DNA from: Candidatus Micrarchaeota archaeon CG1_02_55_22
Lineage (GTDB): Archaea; Micrarchaeota; Micrarchaeia; Norongarragalinales; UBA97
Direction of reading: 5' to 3'
Assembly (NCBI GenBank): GCA_001871595.1
Contig: MNVH01000031.1
Span: 1 to 42,849, forward strand
Length of the DNA: 42,849 bases
Part shown: positions 24,401 to 32,392 of the stretch, piece by piece
Layout: each line of letters opens with the position of its first letter
Position numbering within the stretch: the stretch's first letter is position 1
Position numbers and translations under genes: made by a program
Notes under the pieces: model-generated
Databases searched by the model: none
What the model was told of the DNA's origin: nothing
What the model saw: only the letters and a program-made list of their open reading frames with translations

Positions 24401-26050
24401 TTACGGCCTGATAGCGAGGCGCAGGGCTTCGTGGCCTCTCTCGGTGAGGTTGAGTATGGTGGTCAGGTCGGGGCGCTCGCTAGCAGTGACGAGGTACAAC
24501 GGGTTTTTCGCTCGAATGTTTTCGCAGTAATGTAAATCGCACTCGCCCCAGATGCTGCATTCGGTGGGAGAACAGATTTGGTATCGTTCCCCGACTGCGG
24601 TGACGCGCACCCAGTTGTTTTGCGGTAACTCCTTACCGTTTGTTTGAGTTTGGAATTGTCCGGGCGGATAGGCTGCGTAAAAGAGTGCGTAGGCGTGCGG
24701 GTAGCTCGTCGAGTACTGGTTTATCGAGAGGAAGACTACGTCGTACTCGGGATGCGATTCGGCGTATTGTATTGCTTGCTTGAATCCGGCGCCGTACCAC
24801 GGTGCGGCCGCGGCGTCGGTTGCCGACGCGCCGTACAAATAACTGAGGAAAAGAAGGGTTGATGCTAGCGCCCATGCCGCAAGCAAGGCGAAGGTTGCCA
24901 GGGCCGCGTATTTCTTGAGTGAATTGCGCTTGAACGGATTGTGTTTGAGTATTTGCCGTAAAAGCACGATTGCTGCTGTTGCTGCAAGGATTTCGAGTGC
25001 GGGCGAGGCGAGGTTGAAACGGCGGGCGTTGGGGGCGGGGAAGAAGAGCGAGGCGGCGAGTGCGGCCGCAAAAATCCACCATAACAGCAAGGCGTATTTC
25101 TTGTCGCTGATTGCGTGGAGGAGCGCGATGGCCGAGCCTGCGAGTACGAGGGGCGCAAGGTATAACGGCAGGGCGTGGTTGGGCGAGTACTGGTAGTATT
25201 GCAGGCTAAAACCAGAAACGTCGGGGCTGAAAAGGAATTGCGGCGAGAAATATGCGGCCAAGTTGTGGGCGAGTGAGTCGGCGGGCGCGAGGTGTGCGTC
25301 GTTGCCCCAGGCGTTCGGGTTGTCGAACCTGATGAGTTGTGCGTAGACGCTTGCGGCCGGCGTGTTGTAGTGGGCTATTGCCAGTGGCAAGGCGAAGGCG
25401 GCGAAAACAATTACGGCGAGTAGGGCGTGGCGGCGATTGCGCCACAACTCTTTACGGTATAACAGCGCGTAACCTGCTAAAAGAAGGCCAGTGAAGGCGA
25501 TGGCGTTGCCGTACAAATTGATTGCCAAGCCGAAGAACGCGGCGGCGAGGGGGAGGCGTTCGGGCTTTCTGCTCGCGGTGAAGAGGAATGCGACGCCCAT
25601 TGCCGTGAAGGGGTAGGCGATGTTTGATTGTATTGCAAGGCGGCTTGAAAACAAGAGCCACGGGGAAACCGCCGCGAGTGATGCCGCAAGGAGCCCTGCC
25701 TTGTTTCCGGCGAGCTCTCGAGCAACGATGAATGCCGCAAGGGCGGCGAGGGCGCCGAAGAGTGCCCACGGCAGCCGCGTCGCGGTTTCGTTGAGGCCGA
25801 ACAAGGCAATAAACGGCAGCGTGAGGTAGGGTTGCAGTTGGGTGGCGTACATTCCGTATTCGCGGAAGAGTATTGGGGTGGCCTGTCCCCAGCTGTCTTT
25901 GCCGGTCAATAACAGGGAATAAGCATCATAGGCACCGAATGCTTCGTCTTGCTGGAGAGAGTGTGCGTCGCTGAGTTGGTAGACGCGGAGGAAGAGGGCG
26001 AGTAGTAGGATTGCTGCGAGCGCTGCGAACATGACGTGATTTTTTTGCAC
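24401..26050 (-). CDS. GT-C glycosyltransferase, PMT/ArnT-like (paralogue B)
   Basis: 549 residues with GTG start at 26050; an in-frame ATG at 26032 lies about 30 bases after a TATA-like TATACTAG and may be the true start. It has about 11 membrane helices, then a C-terminal extracytoplasmic tail (after about residue 405). The first outer loop contains HSLQQDEAFGAYDAY with the DE pair used by GT-C enzymes of the PMT/ArnT type, which transfer sugars from polyprenyl donors outside. The tail has AESHPEYDVVFLS and several cysteines (CSPTEC...CDLHYC), which may form disulfides. Clear paralogue of the neighbour at 26094-27641. Acceptor unknown. Confidence 0.82.
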   Translation of the reverse strand: MQKNHVMFAALAAILLLALFLRVYQLSDAHSLQQDEAFGAYDAYSLLLTGKDSWGQATPILFREYGMYATQLQPYLTLPFIALFGLNETATRLPWALFGALAALAAFIVARELAGNKAGLLAASLAAVSPWLLFSSRLAIQSNIAYPFTAMGVAFLFTASRKPERLPLAAAFFGLAINLYGNAIAFTGLLLAGYALLYRKELWRNRRHALLAVIVFAAFALPLAIAHYNTPAASVYAQLIRFDNPNAWGNDAHLAPADSLAHNLAAYFSPQFLFSPDVSGFSLQYYQYSPNHALPLYLAPLVLAGSAIALLHAISDKKYALLLWWIFAAALAASLFFPAPNARRFNLASPALEILAATAAIVLLRQILKHNPFKRNSLKKYAALATFALLAAWALASTLLFLSYLYGASATDAAAAPWYGAGFKQAIQYAESHPEYDVVFLSINQYSTSYPHAYALFYAAYPPGQFQTQTNGKELPQNNWVRVTAVGERYQICSPTECSIWGECDLHYCENIRAKNPLYLVTASERPDLTTILNLTERGHEALRLAIRP

Positions 26051-26093
26051 GATGATACTAGTATAGTGGCGCAGCGGTTAGAGAAAAGAGTTT

Positions 26094-27641
26094 CTATTCT
26101 CGTGCAAGCACGAGCGGACTAGCAGGTACATTCATTAGCGTGGACAGATTGCCTGCCTCGCCGTTGTTGAGGAGGTAGAGCGGGTTGCTCGCGGCAGGGC
26201 ACGAACTAGGCTGGCAGAAAAGGTAGCGTTGGCCGACTTGAGTGACTGCCGCCCAGTTGCCGGGAGGCGTGCTCTTGCCCGTGCTTTGTTGTTGGAATTG
26301 TTCGGGCGAGTACTTGGTGTAGAACAGCACGTAGGCGTAGGCTTGGTTCGAGTTGGGCGTGAGAAACACGTAATCGTACTCCGGGTGTGATTCGGCGTAT
26401 AGCACGGCTTGCTTCCATCCTGGCTGATGCAAGTAATCGTACTGAAGCGGATAGGTTGAATGGTTGAATTCTAGTGCGGTGATTGTTGTGGAGATGAATA
26501 CAGCGAGCACTATGGCGAGGGCGAGCAAGGCCAATCCGCGCAACGCCTTGCGCTTGTTCGTCGTGGCTTGGACATACATCCAACTAGCACCTATTCCGGC
26601 GAGTACGAGGAATGCGGGAAGGGCGTGGCTGTAACGGCGCGCGTTGCCAGCAGGGTAGAAGAAAGATACGGATAGCGCGGCTGCGGCTATCCACAATAAG
26701 GGCAATAGTGCGCGCTTGTCTTTTCTTGTATTATACAGTATAATCACCGCGCCGGCTAATGCGAGCAAGAGGATTTCTGGCGGTAGCAGGCAGGAGTAGG
26801 GTTCGCTTTGTGGCGTGCACGTTAGGACGCTTGGCGTAAAGTAGGAGAGGAAGTTTGAGGCGAGTGATTGCGGGAAGGCGTCGTGGTTGGCGTTGTAATA
26901 GGATTCGGTGTCGAAGACGCTGACTTGCGAGTAGTAGGCGTTCGACGCGGGGTTGGATAGATGTGCGTGCGCGAGGGGCAAGGCGAACGCGGCCAACACG
27001 ATGACAGCTAATAATAATTGCTTTTTGTCGCGCAACAATTCTTTTCGGTAGATTAGCGCTGCGGGGGCGAGGAAGAGCGGTACGAATGCGGTGAGCGTGC
27101 CGTAAGTGTTGGCTGCGATGCCGAAAAACAACGCAGAAAATGGGAGGAGTTTTGGTTTTCTTAGCCCGATTGCGAAGAGCGCGATTGCTGCTGCGACGGG
27201 AAAGTGCACGAGGTTGGATGGCAATGCCATTCTGCTTGCGGTTAGAAGGTAGGGAGAGAAGGCGGCGAAAAGCGCTGCGGCGAGACCGGCTTTTTCTCCG
27301 TACAATTCTTTTCCAAGAATGAACACGGCGATTGCAACGAGCGCACCCCACAGTGCCCACGGGACGCGCGCCGCTTCTTCAGTCAAACCGAGCAAGGCGA
27401 CGAACGGCAGCGCGAAATAGGATTGAAACTGGTTGACGTACATGCCGTACTCTCTGAATAGTATTGGCGTTGCTTGGCCCCACGAGTCCTTGCCCGTCAA
27501 CAAGAGCGAGTACGCGTCGTACGCGCCGAGCGCCTCGTCTTGGTTGAGCGAGTGCGCTTGGGAGAGTCCGTAAAAGCGGGCGGCGAGACCGGCGAGAGTA
27601 AGGACTGCCAGCAAGAAGAGTACAAGGCGCGCGCGTTTCAC
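26094..27641 (-). CDS. GT-C glycosyltransferase, PMT/ArnT-like (paralogue A)
   Basis: 515 residues, GTG start. Same architecture as the next gene: N-terminal helix, outer loop HSLNQDEALGAYDAY with the DE motif, about 11 membrane helices and a soluble tail with AESHPEYDYVFLTPN. Conserved positions in the loop agree almost completely between the two proteins (over 25 residues in a row), while codons differ at many third positions, so the copies are old and under selection. The gap to the second copy is 43 bases, so they are probably one operon. Possibly transcribed through from tRNA-Arg(CCG), whose 3' end is 115 bases upstream. Confidence 0.82.
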   Translation of the reverse strand: MKRARLVLFLLAVLTLAGLAARFYGLSQAHSLNQDEALGAYDAYSLLLTGKDSWGQATPILFREYGMYVNQFQSYFALPFVALLGLTEEAARVPWALWGALVAIAVFILGKELYGEKAGLAAALFAAFSPYLLTASRMALPSNLVHFPVAAAIALFAIGLRKPKLLPFSALFFGIAANTYGTLTAFVPLFLAPAALIYRKELLRDKKQLLLAVIVLAAFALPLAHAHLSNPASNAYYSQVSVFDTESYYNANHDAFPQSLASNFLSYFTPSVLTCTPQSEPYSCLLPPEILLLALAGAVIILYNTRKDKRALLPLLWIAAAALSVSFFYPAGNARRYSHALPAFLVLAGIGASWMYVQATTNKRKALRGLALLALAIVLAVFISTTITALEFNHSTYPLQYDYLHQPGWKQAVLYAESHPEYDYVFLTPNSNQAYAYVLFYTKYSPEQFQQQSTGKSTPPGNWAAVTQVGQRYLFCQPSSCPAASNPLYLLNNGEAGNLSTLMNVPASPLVLARE

Positions 27642-27689
27642 GCAAGAAATATCGAGCTAACGAGAGAAAAGGCTGCCGGTCTTTTGATT

Positions 27690-27754
27690 GACCTTTTCGC
27701 AGGGCGAGCGAGTCGAGCCCGCAGGCGACGCAGCGAAGCCATGCGGAAAAGGTC
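27690..27754 (-). ncRNA. Candidate structured RNA after tRNA-Arg(CCG)
   Basis: Arms GACCTTTTCGCA (27690-27701) and TGCGGAAAAGGTC (27742-27754) pair as a 12-bp stem with one bulged base. Between them two smaller hairpins can form (GGGC...GCCC at 27702-27720 and GGC...GCC at 27724-27740), a three-way junction. It begins three bases after the tRNA 3' end on the same strand. It may be an RNA terminator or processing signal, or a small RNA; no homologue recognised. Confidence 0.4.
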
Positions 27755-27756
27755 AG

Positions 27757-27886
27757 CGGGCACGCCGGGATTTGAACCCGGAACCTACTGCTGTCTCCCA
27801 TCATTCGAGTTTTCTGGGGACCCCGTATTGGCTGGCTCGATTGCTATTCGGAAGCAGTCGCTCTATCCAGGTTGAACCACGCGCCC
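27757..27886 (-). tRNA. tRNA-Arg(CCG) with 55-base intron
   Basis: Acceptor GGGCGCG/CGTGCCC (one G-T pair), D-stem GTTC/GAGC, anticodon stem ACTGC/GCAGT, T-stem CCGGG/CCCGG with loop TTCAAAT, discriminator G. Loop TTCCGA, then a 55-base intron, then A, so anticodon CCG with the intron at 37/38. Mature length 75, no encoded CCA. Same intron site as the other Arg tRNA. Confidence 0.92.
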
Positions 27887-27914
27887 GTCTAATTAATGGT
27901 ATGGCGGTGGAAGG

Positions 27915-27923
27915 CTTTTATTT
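27915..27923. promoter_or_regulatory. TATA box shared by tRNA-Arg(CCG) and the GT2 gene
   Basis: CTTTTATTT on plus and AAATAAAAG on minus. Its centre is 33 bases from the tRNA 5' end and 31 from the TTG at 27950. Confidence 0.45.
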
Positions 27924-27949
27924 GGTTTGCCCGCGTTAGTCTTGTTGGG

Positions 27950-28663
27950 TTGAAAGGGAATTTGGGTAACGTAGTCTTTTCACTGGTTATTCCGGCGCAC
28001 AACGAGGCCAAGCAACTGCCTGCGGCGGTCGCTGCCGCGGTTGGGGCGCTAGATGGAATTAATTTCGAGATTATTATTGCAGAGGACGGTAGCAGTGACG
28101 GCTCGCTCGCTGTTGCCGAAGCTCTCGCGAAGAAGGATGCGCGCGTGCGCGTGAGCCACAGCGACGAAAAGCTCGGCCGCGGCCGTGCGTTGTGCCGCGC
28201 ATTCCATATGGCGCGAGGCGAAATTGTCGGGTACATGGACGCGGACCTGTCGACCGAACCCAAGTACCTTAAAGCGCTCGTCGCGGCAGCGCGCGAGGCA
28301 GACTACGTAACGGGCGGGCGTTACCTGCCTGCAAGCAGTACTGCGCGGGGCGCGAAGCGTTACGCGTTCAGCAAAGGGTTCAACTGGCTCGTGCGTTTGT
28401 TGTTGGGCTCGAAACTGGGCGACCACCAGTGCGGGTTCAAAGCCATTCGCCGAAGCGAGGCGTTAGAGTTGTGCGCGTTGGCAAGGGAGAACCACTGGTT
28501 CTGGGATACTGAGACGCTCGTCTTGTCGCAGCGGCGCGGCAAGAAAGTAATTGAAATTCCTGTTGAGTGGCGTGAGTCGACGCGCGAGAGCAAGGTCAAC
28601 CTTCTCAAGGACGCTCTCTCGATGGGCAGCGCGATAGCGCGCATGCGTTTGAGGCGGTACTAG
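27950..28663 (+). CDS. GT2 glycosyltransferase, DPM1/ALG5-like
   Basis: About 238 residues from TTG 27950. It makes polyprenyl-phosphate sugar from a nucleotide sugar. Motifs: FSLVIPAHNEA (nucleotide-binding start), EIIIAEDGSSDGS, the DxD-type YMDADLST, and GDHQCGFKAI with a final SRR-like basic stretch. These are diagnostic of the dolichyl-phosphate mannose/glucose synthase group. No C-terminal membrane helices, so a soluble or peripheral DPM1-type. The frame is open up to ATG 27896, but that lies nine bases from the divergent tRNA with no room for a promoter; I prefer TTG 27950. It is followed directly by a membrane protein gene. Confidence 0.88.
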   Translation: MKGNLGNVVFSLVIPAHNEAKQLPAAVAAAVGALDGINFEIIIAEDGSSDGSLAVAEALAKKDARVRVSHSDEKLGRGRALCRAFHMARGEIVGYMDADLSTEPKYLKALVAAAREADYVTGGRYLPASSTARGAKRYAFSKGFNWLVRLLLGSKLGDHQCGFKAIRRSEALELCALARENHWFWDTETLVLSQRRGKKVIEIPVEWRESTRESKVNLLKDALSMGSAIARMRLRRY

Positions 28664-30541
28664 TTGAAGGACGCTGTATTCGCCGCGTTGCTCGTGCTCC
28701 TTTTGTCGGCTGCCGCCGCACTCGTATTCCCGTTAGCAGGCATCCCCGCAATTGTCGCTGCGTACTATATATTTCCCGGAATCGTTCTAGTTGTATTGTT
28801 GGGCAAGGGCGTTACCGCGCTTGAATCGATAATAATCGCGCTTGTCTCAAGCGTGCTCGTCTCAACGCAGCTAGCGTACTACGCCTCGCTTCTTGCCGGC
28901 TATACTCAGCCCGTGCTTGCATTGCTTGCGGGAGCACTCTGCCTAGGCGTTTTAGCGTTCAAGAAACCCGTGCTATCCAAAGTTGAAAAGAAGGCGTTGG
29001 TTGCCGGAGCAATCGTTTTCCTGCTATTCTTTGCCATTTACTCGAACAACTTGTATTCCGAACGGAACGGCAGCATTATTGTGGGGGGATGGAATTGGAG
29101 CGACTTGTTCATCCACCTGCCGATAATCAAGACGATTAATGCGGGCAATTTCCCGCCCGAGATGCCGTTCTTTGCCGGCGCGCCAATGCAGTACCACTAT
29201 TTCACCGACTTGCACTCGGCGATAGTGGCAAAGGCCGCGGGCCTCGATGCCATGTCAATCGTGCGCGCCGAGAACGCGTTTTACGCCGCGCTCTTCACGC
29301 TAGCGTGCTTCGCGCTCGCGTTGCGCGTGACGGGAAAGCCTAAGACCGCGGCGATTGCGGCGCTGCTCATCGTATTCGGCGGCGGCTTCGCATACTTGAA
29401 GCTCGCCGGCGATTTGCAGCACTCTTCCCTCGACGCGTTGTTGGCGCAGAGTGGTTACGATAACGACGGCGGGTTCTACCAAATCCCTTCGTTGTTGGGC
29501 GGGTACCTCATTGTGCAGCGCCCGCAGATGGTAGGGCTCTGTGCGCTCGTCGTGGTTGCCTTGGCATTGCTTGCGGCGCGGGAACAACGGAGTTGGCGGT
29601 TGTTCTTGCTTGCCGGCATCGTTGCTGCACTCACCGCACCATTCCATTACTACGCCTTTGCAACGTCGTTCATCCTCATCGTACTGTTTCTTGCATTGGA
29701 GGCGTGGCGTGAGAAGCGCGTCGAGTGGCGCAACGCGCTTGCCGCGCTGGCGCCCGGCGTCTTGGCGTTGCCGTTTGCCTTGCCCGCCTTGCTTGCAACG
29801 TCGGGCGCGGGACACGTTCAACTGAATTTCTTGTGGCTCGCGCCCCACTCGCCAATCGACGCTGCGGTGTTTTACGTGGCGAATTTAGGCCTCCCAGTTT
29901 TATTGGCGTTGGCCGCGCTTGCCTCGCGCAACACGAAGCAACGGATGTTTCTTGGGTTATGGGCGCTTGCTTGCTTTGTTATTCCGAACGTCGTGTCGTT
30001 GTCGGGCACGGTTTGGGACATGGCAAAGTTCTTTACCTACATGTGGATTCCAATCGGCGTGTTGGCCGCACAGTTTCTTGAAGGAAAGCACGTTGCGCTC
30101 ATCGTCGCCGCGGTGGCATTAAGCGTGGCCACGCCGTTGTTGATATTGCATTGGAATGCGTCGAGTGATTGGGTTGCTTTTTCGCAGGACGATGTCGCGG
30201 TGGGTGAGTGGATTGCACTCAACACACCACAGAAAAGCGTTTTTGTTACCACCACAACGCACTTGAGTCCGGTTGACAGTATTGGCGGCAGGCTGCGCGT
30301 AATCGGGTATTTGGGCTGGCTTTACAATTTCGGGCTCAACTATTCTGAACGCGAGGCGCTCGTGAAACAAGTTTATTGCGGCGATGCGCAGAGCGCGAGG
30401 GCGGCAGCTTTAAGGCTTGATGCCGACTACGTTTATTCTGGTGGAACCGAACGCAACGATTTTCCGTGCGCTGGCTCGCTCGACGCGGCGTTTGCATTGG
30501 TGCACGCGGCGGGCGCGAACAAGGTTTACGTGGTTAAATGA
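28664..30541 (+). CDS. Multi-pass membrane protein, DUF2298 (YYY)-like
   Basis: 625 residues, TTG start immediately after the previous stop. About 14 hydrophobic helices. The outer loop NWSDLFIHLPIIKTINAG and the MQYHYFTDLHSAI segment match the DUF2298/Chlor_Arch_YYY signature (aromatic repeats, PP-x-M-P-F-F-A-G). A second conserved part is SLSGTVWDMAKFFTYMW. The soluble C-terminus (about 515-625) has a beta-strand pattern. The family is found in archaea and Chloroflexi in surface glycosylation loci and is thought to be GT-C related. Last bases overlap the next ATG (ATGA). Confidence 0.8.
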   Translation: MKDAVFAALLVLLLSAAAALVFPLAGIPAIVAAYYIFPGIVLVVLLGKGVTALESIIIALVSSVLVSTQLAYYASLLAGYTQPVLALLAGALCLGVLAFKKPVLSKVEKKALVAGAIVFLLFFAIYSNNLYSERNGSIIVGGWNWSDLFIHLPIIKTINAGNFPPEMPFFAGAPMQYHYFTDLHSAIVAKAAGLDAMSIVRAENAFYAALFTLACFALALRVTGKPKTAAIAALLIVFGGGFAYLKLAGDLQHSSLDALLAQSGYDNDGGFYQIPSLLGGYLIVQRPQMVGLCALVVVALALLAAREQRSWRLFLLAGIVAALTAPFHYYAFATSFILIVLFLALEAWREKRVEWRNALAALAPGVLALPFALPALLATSGAGHVQLNFLWLAPHSPIDAAVFYVANLGLPVLLALAALASRNTKQRMFLGLWALACFVIPNVVSLSGTVWDMAKFFTYMWIPIGVLAAQFLEGKHVALIVAAVALSVATPLLILHWNASSDWVAFSQDDVAVGEWIALNTPQKSVFVTTTTHLSPVDSIGGRLRVIGYLGWLYNFGLNYSEREALVKQVYCGDAQSARAAALRLDADYVYSGGTERNDFPCAGSLDAAFALVHAAGANKVYVVK

Positions 30542-30846
30542 ACGGATTGTTTGACGTTGTAGGGTTTACCGGCTGGCTTCAAACCGCAGTAGCGTTGGCG
30601 GTCTTTGGTTTCGCGCCGGGTTGTTTGTTGTTATTGGCGTTCAAGCACGAGAAAGACGTTTTAGCACTTTTGCGGGAAGATGTTTTTGAATCGGCGGGCG
30701 TGGCGATAGTGCTCTCGCTTGTTGTTCTGGCTCTCGCCTCGGCGGCGTTGGCGTTCAGCGTTGGCGTGAGCTTGTTCTCGTTGTTCCTCTTAGAGTTATT
30801 GATTATTGCGGGTTGCTGGTGGAATTGGAAGAAAAGTTCAGGTTGA
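30538..30846 (+). CDS. Small membrane protein, N-terminal fragment type of a GT-C-like protein
   Basis: 102 residues, three hydrophobic segments (about 14-34, 51-70, 73-92). The passage GFAPGCLLLLAFKHEKD...SAGVAIVLSLVV resembles the start of archaeal membrane glycosyltransferases (PGYLL...DxLERxxLSxGLS), suggesting it is the front end of a larger protein split from the next gene. It starts inside the previous stop (ATGA) and its end overlaps the next frame. Could be a true small subunit. Confidence 0.6.
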   Translation: MNGLFDVVGFTGWLQTAVALAVFGFAPGCLLLLAFKHEKDVLALLREDVFESAGVAIVLSLVVLALASAALAFSVGVSLFSLFLLELLIIAGCWWNWKKSSG

Positions 30847-31331
30847 TTGCGGCGGCAGTGCTTTTCGCCGGCGTCCTAGCAGTAGCGTCGCAAGCTTACG
30901 CGTACAAGAACATGGAGAACGAGTTGGCGCCGTGGTATGGCCCGATGATATCGCAGGACGAGATTGCTGCGGCAATGTGGGCTGACGAGAATTTGGCGCA
31001 CTGGCAGCTTTTCTCAGCGGATTTGTTCGCCTGCGAGATGCTTACAGCGGTGGCTCGGCAGTATTGCTCGGTTGGTGGGGCGTGGGAATTAGCTGACAAT
31101 GCAAACCAGCGTTTTGCTGACAACGAGAAAGTTTTCACTACCCCTTCAGCGCTCGAGGCGTGGCAACTCTCGAAAAAGTACGGCGTCAAGTACGTATTAG
31201 TTGAGGCGCGCCAGTCGTTCTACGGTTACGGGTACAAGCTGCCGAACGCGGGGAAGTTTTCTGACACTAAATACTTCCGGCTCATCCACCGCGTTGGCAG
31301 GGCATCGGTTTACGAGGTGGTTGGCGCGTGA
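30813..31331 (+). CDS. Membrane-anchored extracytoplasmic protein, C-terminal domain type
   Basis: 172 residues from TTG 30813; TTG 30825 or TTG 30843 (overlapping the previous stop as TTGA) are alternatives. One N-terminal helix (about 11-30, positive residues before it) anchors a soluble outer domain: APWYGPMISQDEIAAAMW, then AWQLSKKYGVKYVLVEAR, the pattern of the soluble tail in archaeal GT-C proteins. With the previous gene it would rebuild a short GT-C-like protein lacking its middle helices. Overlap of 34 bases with the upstream gene. Confidence 0.6.
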   Translation: MLVELEEKFRLIAAAVLFAGVLAVASQAYAYKNMENELAPWYGPMISQDEIAAAMWADENLAHWQLFSADLFACEMLTAVARQYCSVGGAWELADNANQRFADNEKVFTTPSALEAWQLSKKYGVKYVLVEARQSFYGYGYKLPNAGKFSDTKYFRLIHRVGRASVYEVVGA

Positions 31332-32392
31332 AAAAACAACTCGTCCTTGCAATTATTATCTTGCCCGCGCTGGTTTTCGGTTTCGCGTTGGCGTGGCACG
31401 GCATCTTCGGCGTTGCCGGCGACGCGCTTCCGGCGTTCGACAACGCGTTCTTGCACGTCGCCCGCGCTCGTTACATTATCGACACTGGCCTTTTTCACGA
31501 GAGCGAACTCGTTTTTGGCGCTGGAATAACGCCTACTTACCACGTGCCGTTCTACCCCGCACTTGTAGCAGGTTTTGCAACGCTTTCGGGCCTTGACGTG
31601 TTTTGGGCGGTGCGCGTCGTCTCCTTGCTTCAAGTGCTTCTTCTGGGCATCGGCTTTTACGTTCTTGGCAAGAGAATCTCGGGCGGAAACGCATTTGCAG
31701 GTGCAGCGGCCGCTTTCTTGGCGTACAACTCGGTTGCGTTGATGCAGTGGGGGACGAGGAATACGGCGATTAGTTTCGGCGTCCTGCTGGTGCCGCTCGC
31801 GTTATACTTCGTCCTGCGGCGTTGGTGGGTTGCCGCGCTCCTCGCCTCGCTCGCCATAGCACTCGACCACCCGCCCTCGTTGTTGGTGTTGTGCCTCTCG
31901 CTGCTAGTCTTTACTATCGCGTCATCCTTGCCTGCAGTAAAACCGTTCCTTGAAAGAAAGTGGCGCAAGGCATTGGCCGATGTGGAGTGGCTCGGCGTGG
32001 CGTGCGGCCTCTCGGCGTTTATGGTTTATATGGTGTGGCACGTTCGGCAGACTGGCCTTGCCTGCTTGGACTTCAAGTGCTTGCCGCAAGCCGCAGCGAG
32101 AGAGTTCGGGAAAAGCATTGACTTGGTTGCCTACGCGGCCAAGTTCCCACAGTTTTTGGGAGTGCTAGGATTTTTTGTCGCGGCGTTAGACCAGAAGATT
32201 GATTACCGTGCCAAGTTGTTGTTCTTTTCGTGGCTTGCGGCGTGCGTGCTCTTGGTGAAGAACGATGCGTTGGGTGCGGGCGTTTTTACCGAGAGGTTCA
32301 TCACGTTCCTCGACGAGCCCCTAGCGTTGACGGGCGGGTTGCTGGTCGGCTACGCGTTCTCGGTTGTCTCAGGCGAACGCAAGAAAGTCTAG
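31328..32392 (+). CDS. GT-C-like multi-pass membrane protein
   Basis: 354 residues, GTG start overlapping the previous stop (GTGA). About nine helices. First outer loop DALPAFDNAFLHVARARYI followed by a glycine/aromatic stretch TPTYHVPFYPALVAGF resembles loop 1 of GT-C glycosyltransferases with an Asp in place of the usual DE/DxD. No soluble tail. Function as a glycosyltransferase or flippase partner in this locus is inference. Its TAG shares CTAG with the convergent SdpI-like gene. Confidence 0.68.
   Translation: MKKQLVLAIIILPALVFGFALAWHGIFGVAGDALPAFDNAFLHVARARYIIDTGLFHESELVFGAGITPTYHVPFYPALVAGFATLSGLDVFWAVRVVSLLQVLLLGIGFYVLGKRISGGNAFAGAAAAFLAYNSVALMQWGTRNTAISFGVLLVPLALYFVLRRWWVAALLASLAIALDHPPSLLVLCLSLLVFTIASSLPAVKPFLERKWRKALADVEWLGVACGLSAFMVYMVWHVRQTGLACLDFKCLPQAAAREFGKSIDLVAYAAKFPQFLGVLGFFVAALDQKIDYRAKLLFFSWLAACVLLVKNDALGAGVFTERFITFLDEPLALTGGLLVGYAFSVVSGERKKV

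Noticed and set aside
27896-27949. ATG 27896 as start of the GT2 protein
   Set aside because: It is nine bases from the tRNA 5' end, leaving no place for a promoter; the residues before 27950 are not family-like. It cannot be fully excluded.
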